DNA from: Desulfuromusa sp.
GTDB lineage: Bacteria; Desulfobacterota; Desulfuromonadia; Desulfuromonadales; Geopsychrobacteraceae
DNA length: 45,772 nucleotides
Direction: 5' to 3'
Assembly (NCBI GenBank): GCA_016744595.1
Contig: JADGEB010000026.1
Coordinates: 1 to 45,772, forward strand
A program made the translations under genes and the position numbers. Numbering within the stretch: position 1 is the stretch's first letter; every line of letters starts with the position of its first letter. The notes below the pieces were generated by a model. The model was not told the origin of the DNA and searched no databases. It worked only from the letters and a program-made list of their open reading frames with translations. Positions 18,011-26,891 of the stretch are shown here, piece after piece.

Positions 18011-18177
18011 CAACCAGCCATTCTATTATATCTTTCCAACCGCCTCAAAGATTTCATATTTCATATATAAAGAAGGAATGATTTGCCAGACTGACCGTTG
18101 AACTCTCTGCCACTTCACCTGAGTTCAGCAAACAACCCGCACAACTCGCTTTTTCTAACTTAATGGGAGTAAATCGT

Positions 18178-19605
18178 ATGAAAACAATGCCAAAAAGACT
18201 GTTATTCTGCGTCTTAGCGCTGGCTCTAATCTGGGTCGGATCCGCTAGCGCAGCAGATCACTCATTCATTGAAGGACCATTTATGAGTGGTCCTGAAGTC
18301 ACCAAAACCTGTCTGGAGTGTCATGAGGATGCTGCAACTGAGGTAATGGGAACCACGCACTGGACTTGGGAATCTGAGCAAGTTATTGATGGCAAAAAGG
18401 TCATGCGCGGCAAAAAAAATGTCATGAACAATTTCTGTGTCTCGGTTCCATCTAATGAACCGCGCTGCACCAGTTGTCACGTTGGTTACGGTTGGGCAGA
18501 TGACAGTTTTGATTTTACTGACCAATCCAGAGTTGACTGTCTGATTTGCCACGACACTACTGGAACCTATGTGAAATCTAGTGCTGGCGCAGGAAATCCA
18601 GCTGGATTTACCGGGAATGCAAAATTTGACAAAAAACCAGTAAATCTCCTCAAGGTTGCCCAGAATGTCGGTCTTCCAGAGCGCGATGACTGCCTAGTCT
18701 GCCATGCCTACGGCGGTGGCGGCAACAATGTCAAACATGGTGATATCGGTAGAGCTTTGATCGAGCCAACTATCGACGTTGATTTCCACATGGGCACCGA
18801 TAGTCTTGATTTCTCCTGTCAAGAGTGTCACACCACTGAAGAACACAATATTGCCGGTGGTTCCCTGATCGTATCACCGAACAACACCAGTAAAGTCACC
18901 TGTGAGCAGTGTCACGACAGCGATCCTCACAGTGAAAGCCTACTCAACCAGCACAGCGCCAAAGTCGCTTGTCAGACCTGTCACATTCCTGCTTATGCCA
19001 AAGTTGATGGCACTAAAATGACTTGGGACTGGTCAGAATCTGAGCAACGCACCAAAGAAAGAATGGTAGAGATTGAGCACGGGCATAAAGTCTTTATCGC
19101 AAAAAAAGGTCGCTTTACCTACGAAGCCAATGTCATTCCTGAGTATCGTTGGTATAATGGCAGTGCCGATGCCTACACTTTTGGCGAGAAGATCGACCCA
19201 AATCAAGTCACACCACTGAATAACCCTTTGGGCGATATTAATGACGAAAACGCCAAAATCATGCCGTTTAAAGTCCACCGCGGCAAGCAAGTCTATGATA
19301 CCACCAACAACTATTTCATCACCCCAAAGGTCTGGGGGCCTAAAGGCGATAAAGAAGCTTACTGGTCAAATTTCCAGAAAAAAGATCCTCAGGAAGCATG
19401 GAAAGTTGCTGCTGCTGCAGGGATGAAAGCTAGCGGGCTTGAGTTCAGTGGTAATATCGGCTTTGCTCCAACTGAGACATACTGGTCAATCAACCATATG
19501 GTTGCAGAGGCCAACAAAGCACTTGGGTGTCTCGATTGTCATGGTGACAGCGGTCGCCTTGATTGGAAAGAGCTTGGTTACAAAAGCGATCCATTGAGTA
19601 AATAA
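18178..19605 (+). CDS. Octaheme c-type cytochrome, tetrathionate reductase family (OTR)
   Basis: A 475-residue periplasmic multiheme cytochrome. The signal peptide is residues 1-25 (ends GSASA). Eight CXXCH haem-binding motifs start at residues 45, 97, 121, 172, 214, 242, 265 and 451, which matches OTR-type octahaem cytochromes. Shewanella OTR reduces tetrathionate, nitrite and hydroxylamine in vitro and has a lysine-ligated active-site haem; the physiological substrate is uncertain. A seven-haem cluster in the first 270 residues with the last near the C-terminus is the family layout. ATG 18178 is chosen over 18163 because GGGAG sits 9 bases before it. No partner quinol oxidase gene adjoins. 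A strong terminator follows, so it is likely monocistronic. Confidence 0.93.
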   Translation: MKTMPKRLLFCVLALALIWVGSASAADHSFIEGPFMSGPEVTKTCLECHEDAATEVMGTTHWTWESEQVIDGKKVMRGKKNVMNNFCVSVPSNEPRCTSCHVGYGWADDSFDFTDQSRVDCLICHDTTGTYVKSSAGAGNPAGFTGNAKFDKKPVNLLKVAQNVGLPERDDCLVCHAYGGGGNNVKHGDIGRALIEPTIDVDFHMGTDSLDFSCQECHTTEEHNIAGGSLIVSPNNTSKVTCEQCHDSDPHSESLLNQHSAKVACQTCHIPAYAKVDGTKMTWDWSESEQRTKERMVEIEHGHKVFIAKKGRFTYEANVIPEYRWYNGSADAYTFGEKIDPNQVTPLNNPLGDINDENAKIMPFKVHRGKQVYDTTNNYFITPKVWGPKGDKEAYWSNFQKKDPQEAWKVAAAAGMKASGLEFSGNIGFAPTETYWSINHMVAEANKALGCLDCHGDSGRLDWKELGYKSDPLSK

Positions 19606-19622
19606 TAAAGCCTAAAAACGAC

Positions 19623-19656
19623 AAATCCCCCGAAGACAATAGTCTCCGGGGGATTT
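19623..19656. terminator. Terminator between the octaheme cytochrome and the convergent kinase
   Basis: AAATCCCCCGAAGAC and the matching GTCTCCGGGGGATTT form a strong GC-rich stem, followed by TTTTC on the plus strand. It stands 18 bases past the cytochrome stop and 25 bases before the end of the convergent kinase gene, so it may serve both directions. Confidence 0.85.
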
Positions 19657-19680
19657 TCTTATACAACTCATCCCCTTTAA

Positions 19681-21930
19681 TTATACTCTATCCTCCCCCT
19701 GCAAAGTAGCTCCAACGGCAGCACCAAGTTGCTCCATGGTATAAGGTTTTTTCAAAAAACTTGCCGCTCCAAGATCAAGGGTTTTTTCAACCTGCTCGTT
19801 TTGAGCATAACCACTGACAATAATAGCTTTCTGCCCTGGGTGAATATTAATAATTTCGGTGAAAGTTTTACATCCATCTATTCCTGGTTCCATCATCATA
19901 TCGAGCAGTACCAAATCGACTTCATGCTCTTTGACATAAGTAATGGCAGCTTCACCGGAACTTACCACCACAGCCTGATAGCCAAGCTCAGTAAGAACCT
20001 GAATGGCAATATCACGTTGTTGACCTTCATCATCAACAACGAGGATACTCTCTCCCTGTCCCTGAAAAGTATTTATTTCACGATCATTGATTGCCGCATG
20101 TCGTTCATTTTTCTCCCCACCTATGGGAAATAGCAAGGTAAATATCGTCCCATTTTGGCCATCGCTCTGAACACGCACCAGACCGCCATGATCTTCCATA
20201 CAGTTCCAAACCACCGCCAGGCCAATCCCGGTGCCACTGCGTCCCATTTTCTTTTTGGTATAAAAGGGTTCAAAGATGTGAGCCAGATCCTCTTCTAGAA
20301 TTCCCGGGCCATTATCTTTAACCGCAACAACTACATAATCCCCCAAAGGTAATGAAATTTCAGGTATAGATGAATTTGGCAATGTTATCATACTGCTGCT
20401 GATATTGATCTTCCCGGCAACAATGAATGCCTCGGTGGCATTCATAACAAGGTTCATAAGACACTTATTGACATGCGATGGAGAACAGTAAATCTGGGGC
20501 AGATCAGCACCAAGTGAAGTTTCTATAACAACTTCAGAATTTATATTCTGCAAAGTTTCCGCTTCCGAAGACTGGACGTATTCCAGAATCAATGCATTCA
20601 TATCGACTAGAGTACGAACCTTGGCAGCATCACGAGCAACAGTAAGCAAATCTTCGACCACTGCAGCAGCACGTAAACCTGAGTCTTTAATTGATGTGAT
20701 CGGTCGTCGTAATTCACTGTCTTCCGGCAAGCGCATCAGCAACAGTTCTGGATAACTGATAACACCAGACAGAATATTATTCAGATCGTGAGCAACACCA
20801 CTGGCCATCAAACCAATAGCTTCCATCTTTTCTGCTCGATGAAGCTTCTCTTCAGCAATTTTACGTTCCTCAGTTTCATCTATTAGCTCCCGGGTTCGCT
20901 CTTTAACCCGATCTTCAAGTTTCAGGTTTGACTTTTCCAGAGTTAGATTCAAACCGACAACCTTTTCAATCAGCGAACCGAGACTGAAATACAAAATAAG
21001 ACATGATAAAGAAAGCAGCAGTAAGCTTAGAAAAATAAACAAAATGGTTGATTTTGTTGCGGCAGCGGTAACATCGGAAATATCAATCGCAACGAAAAAA
21101 CACCCAAATCGTTCACCTCGGTAATCTTGGAGCGGTAATACTTTATGGAGAAGATAACGACGTCCGCTTAACTTAACTTCCTGCTGCAGAGTGTCCCAAT
21201 CAACATCTCCGATTAATCCCTTAAACAGTTCATCGTCCGTCGAATGAATGGTATGAGTTTGGCAGACCAAACCATTGGTCTCTGTCATTAAATCACTGTC
21301 GTACTTTCCGTTAGAGATAGAAAAGCCCGCCGGCAGTTTGATTTTCTGCTGCAAGGTTTCGATGACATTCCGGGCATCAATCCCCATTTGTAGAACTCCG
21401 AGATATACCCCCTGATAAAAGATCGGTTCGACAACCCTAAACTGGGGACCTGCTGATCCCGGGGTAAACCCTGAATGTGGAATATGCTCAAGATTAACCG
21501 CCGCAATATCCGGCCGCATTACACTGACATCTTCTGATGGGCTCAAAGGACTATGAACCCGTAAAAAAACTCGATTGTCAGGCAAAATCCAGCCCATCGA
21601 AGCAAAATACGGATTCTCATTTTTCAAGATTTCAAGAAAGGGCTCAGATAATGTCAGTAATGTTTCCCGGTCACGGTTAGCAAATGCTTTTACAATCTGT
21701 TCTCTGGTTTCCGAAGCCTTATAATTGACAAAGCTTTTGATCCGAAGTTCATATTGTTGCCGCGTCTGAGTAAGAACTGAATCTGCAATAAGACTTGCTG
21801 CAGCCGTTTTACTCTCGACCAATTGTTGCAAATTTTCTTGATTTTGCCGATAGAGCATAGAAAAGAAAATCGTGCAGATGAATAGCATTAACGACATCAT
21901 CAACAAAATGGCTTTGGCTCTCGTGTTCAT
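19681..21930 (-). CDS. Membrane hybrid histidine kinase with periplasmic Cache-type sensor
   Basis: A 749-residue sensor. One membrane helix (residues ~8-27), a periplasmic region of ~265 residues with Cache-like features (GWILPDNRVFLRVHSPL... near 130, EPIFYQGVYLGVLQMGID near 195), then a second helix (~298-320) bound the sensor. A coiled coil leads to H-box SGVAHDLNNILS (His near 379), the ATPase domain (LMNLVMNATEAF, DNGPGI, GTGIGLAVVWN) and a C-terminal receiver (~625-745; ILVVDDEG, acceptor D in LVLLDMMM near 672, K in LKKPY). Cache sensors usually bind small metabolites. It is convergent with the octaheme cytochrome and separated only by a terminator; a link to its control is possible but not shown. 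Confidence 0.92.
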   Translation of the reverse strand: MNTRAKAILLMMSLMLFICTIFFSMLYRQNQENLQQLVESKTAAASLIADSVLTQTRQQYELRIKSFVNYKASETREQIVKAFANRDRETLLTLSEPFLEILKNENPYFASMGWILPDNRVFLRVHSPLSPSEDVSVMRPDIAAVNLEHIPHSGFTPGSAGPQFRVVEPIFYQGVYLGVLQMGIDARNVIETLQQKIKLPAGFSISNGKYDSDLMTETNGLVCQTHTIHSTDDELFKGLIGDVDWDTLQQEVKLSGRRYLLHKVLPLQDYRGERFGCFFVAIDISDVTAAATKSTILFIFLSLLLLSLSCLILYFSLGSLIEKVVGLNLTLEKSNLKLEDRVKERTRELIDETEERKIAEEKLHRAEKMEAIGLMASGVAHDLNNILSGVISYPELLLMRLPEDSELRRPITSIKDSGLRAAAVVEDLLTVARDAAKVRTLVDMNALILEYVQSSEAETLQNINSEVVIETSLGADLPQIYCSPSHVNKCLMNLVMNATEAFIVAGKINISSSMITLPNSSIPEISLPLGDYVVVAVKDNGPGILEEDLAHIFEPFYTKKKMGRSGTGIGLAVVWNCMEDHGGLVRVQSDGQNGTIFTLLFPIGGEKNERHAAINDREINTFQGQGESILVVDDEGQQRDIAIQVLTELGYQAVVVSSGEAAITYVKEHEVDLVLLDMMMEPGIDGCKTFTEIINIHPGQKAIIVSGYAQNEQVEKTLDLGAASFLKKPYTMEQLGAAVGATLQGEDRV

Positions 21931-22125
21931 AACTAAAATTCTTTCCCAAACAATTGCTGATTAAATCAAACGTCCAACGCCCATTGTATCACCTTTTATA
22001 ATGGCTTAGGCATCACAAATAAAAGTAACACAAAAACGTACAAGCCAACACATTGCGTATATTTAATCATATTTTCCCCGTTTCATAAAAACTTCTTCTT
22101 GACACTACGTTCATCGGCTTGTTCA

Positions 22126-22142
22126 ATTGATTTTAAATCAAT
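22126..22142. promoter_or_regulatory. Perfect palindrome upstream of the AbiEi-like gene
   Basis: ATTGATTTTAAATCAAT has 8-base arms around a single T. It lies 55-71 bases upstream of the AbiEi-like start codon and just after a TTGACA element (22099-22104), a position typical of an operator. AbiEi proteins are known to repress their own operons by binding inverted repeats; binding here is inference. It also lies in the 266-base divergent region with the kinase promoter, in which I see nothing else clear. Confidence 0.45.
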
Positions 22143-22196
22143 ATATTCTGAACAGACGCATATGAATGAACATAGATCATTAACCTTGAGGTCATT

Positions 22197-23264
22197 ATGC
22201 CAAGACAACCCCTGTTAAGAGATGAACAAATCATCTATGACAGTATCAAAGCAATTCGCACTATTCCACAGGTGGATATTGAATTTATGTTGCAAAAAAT
22301 CGGCGGACCTTTTGCCGGAACCTTTCGCCTTTCCGGGCCATGGGGGGATCATCATTATTATATCAAAGTGGTTCCTAAATTGACCCCAACCCTTGCCGAT
22401 CTGGTTGTTCATCAAATCAAAACCTCCCCGGCTCCGAAAAATTCCAGCCCGTTACTCATCAGCCACTACATCTCTCCGCAAATGGCAGCATTATTAAAAC
22501 ACAAAGGTATTGAGTATGCCGATTGCTCTGGCAATCTTTATCTGAATCAAATGCCACTCTATATCGAGATAAGTGGGCAAAAGCATCCCCCAAAACCACC
22601 TGGTGCTGATCGACTGTTTCGCCCTGCCGGATTGAAACTGATCTACCTGTTTCTGCACAACCCCAAAGCGATCAATGCCACCTACCGAGCCCTTGCTGAG
22701 GATGCCGGTATCGCTTTGGGGGCCATTGGTGACTTGTTTTCTGAATTGGAAAAACGGGGCAACCTGTCAACCGATGATCAAGGGAATCGGCAGCTTAATG
22801 CCATCGAAGAGCTGCTTCAAAGGTGGCAACTCGGGTATCTGGAAACACTGCGACCAAAGCTGTTTTTACAACGCTGTCAATTGACCCCTGGGTACAGCAT
22901 CAAACAGATCCCGGAGTTGTTGCAACAAGCAGCAAATGGCAAACAGACCCTTCTTGGTGGTGAGTTGGGTGCTGCTCTGTTGACCAGCGGGTTCCAACCA
23001 CAGAGTGCGGTTCTTTATTTGCATCAAGAACTACAGTTAAAAACTATGCTGCAACTTCATCTGGTTCCCGACCCCGGAGGGCCAATCACCCTACTGCAGC
23101 CATTCGGTCAACAATGCAGTTGGAGTGGCTGGCAACCGGAGGGTCTCACCTTGGCCGACCCTCTGTTAACCTTTGCTGAACTCCATGGCAGCAATACCGA
23201 TCAGGTGGCAGGTAAACTGTATCGTCAATATCTGTCTCCTCGACTTGTACCCGGGCCTGTATGA
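22197..23264 (+). CDS. AbiEi-like type IV antitoxin-family/winged-helix protein
   Basis: A 355-residue protein resembling the long AbiEi family (COG4861-like). Residues ~20-135 form an N-terminal domain with the recurrent block LLKHKGIEYADCSGNLYL; a winged helix is at ~140-195 (INATYRALAEDAGIALGAIGDLFSELEKRG-type); the C-terminal half contains LLGGELGAALLTSGF, as in family members. AbiEi proteins repress their operon and neutralise the nucleotidyltransferase toxin AbiEii. Here no nucleotidyltransferase follows. The next gene, 21 bases on, encodes an ABC-class ATPase, so this is an orphan antitoxin or a regulator recruited to another system. GAGG upstream of ATG 22197 fits. No membrane or secretion signals. 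Confidence 0.75.
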   Translation: MPRQPLLRDEQIIYDSIKAIRTIPQVDIEFMLQKIGGPFAGTFRLSGPWGDHHYYIKVVPKLTPTLADLVVHQIKTSPAPKNSSPLLISHYISPQMAALLKHKGIEYADCSGNLYLNQMPLYIEISGQKHPPKPPGADRLFRPAGLKLIYLFLHNPKAINATYRALAEDAGIALGAIGDLFSELEKRGNLSTDDQGNRQLNAIEELLQRWQLGYLETLRPKLFLQRCQLTPGYSIKQIPELLQQAANGKQTLLGGELGAALLTSGFQPQSAVLYLHQELQLKTMLQLHLVPDPGGPITLLQPFGQQCSWSGWQPEGLTLADPLLTFAELHGSNTDQVAGKLYRQYLSPRLVPGPV

Positions 23265-23285
23265 GAGAATATACTGGAAACTGAT

Positions 23286-24965
23286 ATGGAAAAACTCCGC
23301 ACCCTGCTACAACAAATAGACAGCCGGGGCTACAAAGCCTACAAACAGTTGCGGGGCTGTTACAATTTTAACACCTTTCAACTGACTATCGATCATGTGC
23401 AGGGAGATCCTTTTGCCCAACCATCACGAATCAGTATTCAACTTGCACCAGAACAGCATGCTATCCCACTGAAATTCTGGAGGAACAGGATCCGCCAGAC
23501 GGCACTAGAAGATTTTCTTGGTCGAGCAATTCATACTGCCATCAGTCAAAGCGTCAAGGGAAGACGGGGAAGTGGGCACAGTGGTGAGATAAAGATTGCC
23601 GTTAACGGCCAACAGATTCTCCGCCGCAATGCAGTCTTGATCGACAACATTCAACTTGAAGCGAGGCTGCTATTTGCCCTGCCCGGCTCGGGACGTTCCG
23701 TTCTGGCGCAGGAAGCCGAGATCATGTTTTTTGAAGAGCTCCCGCAGGTTGTCGAAGCAGGGTTGATCTGGATGAAGCAATCTCTCATGAGAATGAAACA
23801 ACATATTGAACAAGTAGAAGATCAGGACAGCTTACGCAACCAGCTTGAACAACTCAATGCCGTTGCTTTTGTCGCCAATGGTTCACTACTCCCCCGCCAC
23901 AGTGGAATCGATGATCATCCCCTGCTTGGTGGTATCAGATTCACATCGCCAACGGAGCTGAAACGTCACGTTAACCTGCCGCATCAAGGAACGATTTCTG
24001 GCATGGCGATCCCGCAAGGGATCACTTTGATCGTCGGTGGCGGTTTCCACGGTAAATCAACGCTATTGCAAGCTCTGGAACGAGGCATCTACAACCATCT
24101 TCCGGGAGATGGCAGGGAACTGGTTGCAACCACTGCGTCTGCCGTTAAAATTCGGGCAGAAGATCATCGCACCATCCATCAGGTTGATATCAGTCCGTTT
24201 ATTTCCACCCTGCCCGGCAACCGGGCAACACACCAATTTTCAACCGAAAATGCCAGCGGCAGTACCTCTCAGGCAGCCAATATTATTGAGGCATTGGAAT
24301 GTAATTGTAAATGTTTGCTGATAGATGAAGATACCTCTGCAACCAATTTTATGATCCGTGATCAGCGAATGCAAGAACTGGTGCCAGACAGTCAGGAACC
24401 TATCACTCCACTGTTGTATCGAGCTCGCGAACTTTATGAAAAAGAGGGAATATCCAGTATCATTGTGACCGGTGGTTCTGGAGATTATCTGGCCATTGCC
24501 GATCAGGTCATCATGATGGACAATTACCAAGCCTTTGATGTAACAAAAAAAGCTCACAACCTGGCAGGGGACAGCCCACCAGAAACGGTAAAAAGAGTTC
24601 CTTTCCAAAAAAAACCACTTCGCCAAATAGATCTATCGATAAAACCGCTGCCACACCAACGTGATGCAAAAATTCAGGTTCGAGAGCAACGACTGTTGGA
24701 ATATGGGCAAAAAAGGATCGACCTTTCACAGATTGAACAGCTGCTCGACAGTGGACAAACTGAAACGATAGGACTTCTATTGGCCTGGTGCAATCGTTAT
24801 GATCCACAGCAAAAATCGGGATTGATAGGCACACTGCAACAAGCAATACAGAAAGTTGAGCAACAGGGGCTGGACCTTCTTTTCCCGTGGAAAACTGGCC
24901 ACCTGGCCATGCCGAGACTTTACGAACTCGCCGCTGCTGCCAATCGGCTCCGTGAAAAAAAATAA
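23286..24965 (+). CDS. ABC-class ATPase, PF09818/COG3044-like
   Basis: A 559-residue soluble predicted ATPase of the ABC class. An N-terminal domain (~1-225; starts MEKLRTLLQQIDSRGYKAYK, typical of the family) is followed by the nucleotide-binding domain with Walker A GGGFHGKSTLL (~246), a signature-like ENASGSTSQAA (~320), Walker B CLLIDEDTSATNF (~340) and a SIIVTGGSGDYLAIAD switch-like segment. Members studied in trypanosomes (MRB1590) bind RNA; the bacterial role is unknown. No transmembrane segments, so it is not a transporter. It is 21 bases after the AbiEi-like gene and likely cotranscribed, which is the only functional context available. Confidence 0.85.
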   Translation: MEKLRTLLQQIDSRGYKAYKQLRGCYNFNTFQLTIDHVQGDPFAQPSRISIQLAPEQHAIPLKFWRNRIRQTALEDFLGRAIHTAISQSVKGRRGSGHSGEIKIAVNGQQILRRNAVLIDNIQLEARLLFALPGSGRSVLAQEAEIMFFEELPQVVEAGLIWMKQSLMRMKQHIEQVEDQDSLRNQLEQLNAVAFVANGSLLPRHSGIDDHPLLGGIRFTSPTELKRHVNLPHQGTISGMAIPQGITLIVGGGFHGKSTLLQALERGIYNHLPGDGRELVATTASAVKIRAEDHRTIHQVDISPFISTLPGNRATHQFSTENASGSTSQAANIIEALECNCKCLLIDEDTSATNFMIRDQRMQELVPDSQEPITPLLYRARELYEKEGISSIIVTGGSGDYLAIADQVIMMDNYQAFDVTKKAHNLAGDSPPETVKRVPFQKKPLRQIDLSIKPLPHQRDAKIQVREQRLLEYGQKRIDLSQIEQLLDSGQTETIGLLLAWCNRYDPQQKSGLIGTLQQAIQKVEQQGLDLLFPWKTGHLAMPRLYELAAAANRLREKK

Positions 24966-25076
24966 AATTTATCTAAATCCTGACTTCACTCGAATCTACA
25001 CTTGTTCCAACCGCCTGAAACTGCTAAACAAGATGATTCAGCCATCCGATACTTTTTGAATATAGATTACTTGACT

Positions 25077-26876
25077 ATGCAAATAGCTCCAAAAATCCTC
25101 AGATTACTCGAACGAACCGGATTTCGACTGCTTATTCTGGCCATCCCAGTCGGTATTGTTGCGGGTGGAGGAGCTCTTGCTTTCTACTTTGCAACCAACA
25201 GCGTTGAACATCTGATGCTGGGGAAAATTGGTAATTTTCACCCCCCTCTGGAAGGAACCCCAGAAACTTCCTTTACCAGCTTTATTGATAATCTTTCAGT
25301 CCCTTTTCGCTGGTGTTTATTCCTGTTACCAGCACTCGGTGGATTAATTTCCGGCTGGCTGGTTTATACTTTCGCCCCCGAAGCTGAAGGACATGGAACC
25401 GACGGAGCCATTGAGGCTTTTCACCGAAAAGGTGGGGTCATCCGCGGGCGGGTACCAATTATCAAAACCATCGCTTCGGTTGTCACCATCGGCACCGGCG
25501 GTTCAGCAGGTCGTGAGGGTCCAATTGCCCAGATTGGTGCTGGATTCGGCTCCTTTGTTGCGACCAAACTGGGACTCTCAGCCACAGACCGCCGCCTGCT
25601 GCTAATGGCCGGGATGGCAGGTGGCATTGGCGCGACCTTCCGTTCTCCCCTTGGCGGGGCACTGTTTGCTGCTGAAGTTCTTTATCGTGATCCTGACTTC
25701 GAACATGAAGGATTGATCCCCTGCATTATTTCATCAATCATCGCTTATTCTTTATTTGGTGCAGTCACTGGCTGGAAACCTTTACTCGACACTCCCCTGT
25801 TTCACTTTGATCAACCTTCAGAACTACTGCTCTATCTTGTCCTGGGAATCATTTGTGCGCTGTTTGGCGTCGTCTATGTCAAATTCTTTTATGGGATGCG
25901 GGATGCTTTTCGCAAATTACCCCTTCCAAACTGGTTAAAACCCGCTTTGGGTGGGTTACTTTTGGGTATTCTGGCGATGTTCGTTCCACAGGTTCTCGGA
26001 TCAGGTTACGGCTGGGTACAAGCGGCACTCTACGGCCAGATGGCATTGTGGGTGATGCTGGTCATTGCTCTGGCGAAAGTTGTCGCCACCAGCCTGACTA
26101 TTTCATCGGGCGGTTCCGGTGGTGTCTTTGCCCCCAGCCTGGTCATCGGAGCAATGCTCGGCGGCACCTTTGGTGCCACCGCAGAAATCCTTTTCCCCAT
26201 GCTGGTTCAAGATCCACGAGCCTACGTTCTAGTTGGCATGGCTGGATTCTTCGCCGGTGTTGCCAACGCACCCATCGCTACCCTGATCATGGTCAGCGAA
26301 TTAACCGGAAATTATGGATTACTCGCACCATTGATGCTGGTCTGCGTCGTCGCTATGATCGTTATGCGCAAAAACAGCATCTATGAGCAGCAGGTTGCCT
26401 GTCGTTTCGATTCACCAGCTCATCTCGGAGATTTTGTCATCGACATTCTGGAAGGGGTTCAAATCCGCAGTCTTTCCAGAAAAGGAAAGAAACCAACATT
26501 GATTCCTGAGGGGATGACACTCCCTGAAATTTTGAATAAAATTGCTCCAGCAAAAACCACTTATTACCCTGTCGTTAACGCTGAGGAGATGATGGTTGGA
26601 ATTTTTTCAATGACCGATATCCGCCGCATTCTAAACGATGACATCCCGCCTACTTTGGTGATTGCCGGTGACATTGCAACAAAGAATGTCATTACTGCCA
26701 AGCCGGATGAATACTTGACCGAGGTCATGAAAAAACTGACCGCACGTAATCTTGATGAAATCCCGGTCGTTGATCCAGAAATCCCACAAAAAGTTCTCTA
26801 CATGATGTCACGCCGAACCCTGCTTGCTCACTATGCCGAGCAGATGGAAAAAACCAAACAAGACTATCAGGAATAG
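25077..26876 (+). CDS. ClC-family chloride channel/antiporter with CBS domains
   Basis: About 600 residues. Conserved ClC signatures are visible: GHGTDGAIEAFH, the gating-glutamate motif GREGPIAQIG (E present, ~145), and GSGGVFAPSLVIGAMLGG (~345). Ten or more hydrophobic helices end near residue 430. The C-terminal ~150 residues hold two CBS-like domains (KPTLIPEGMTLPEIL..., IATKNVITAKPDEYLTEVM...) that usually bind adenosine nucleotides. The gating glutamate favours a Cl-/H+ antiporter type, but that is not decisive. I take ATG 25077; an in-frame TTG at 25002 would add 25 residues without a ribosome binding site, and neither start has a good one. The LhgO-like gene begins 15 bases later. Confidence 0.9.
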   Translation: MQIAPKILRLLERTGFRLLILAIPVGIVAGGGALAFYFATNSVEHLMLGKIGNFHPPLEGTPETSFTSFIDNLSVPFRWCLFLLPALGGLISGWLVYTFAPEAEGHGTDGAIEAFHRKGGVIRGRVPIIKTIASVVTIGTGGSAGREGPIAQIGAGFGSFVATKLGLSATDRRLLLMAGMAGGIGATFRSPLGGALFAAEVLYRDPDFEHEGLIPCIISSIIAYSLFGAVTGWKPLLDTPLFHFDQPSELLLYLVLGIICALFGVVYVKFFYGMRDAFRKLPLPNWLKPALGGLLLGILAMFVPQVLGSGYGWVQAALYGQMALWVMLVIALAKVVATSLTISSGGSGGVFAPSLVIGAMLGGTFGATAEILFPMLVQDPRAYVLVGMAGFFAGVANAPIATLIMVSELTGNYGLLAPLMLVCVVAMIVMRKNSIYEQQVACRFDSPAHLGDFVIDILEGVQIRSLSRKGKKPTLIPEGMTLPEILNKIAPAKTTYYPVVNAEEMMVGIFSMTDIRRILNDDIPPTLVIAGDIATKNVITAKPDEYLTEVMKKLTARNLDEIPVVDPEIPQKVLYMMSRRTLLAHYAEQMEKTKQDYQE

Positions 26877-26891
26877 GTCAAATATCATCCT

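Noticed and set aside
26386..26876. Possible frameshift in the ClC C-terminus
   Set aside because: The main frame continues through recognisable CBS domains to the stop; the 25853-26386 frame is a shadow.
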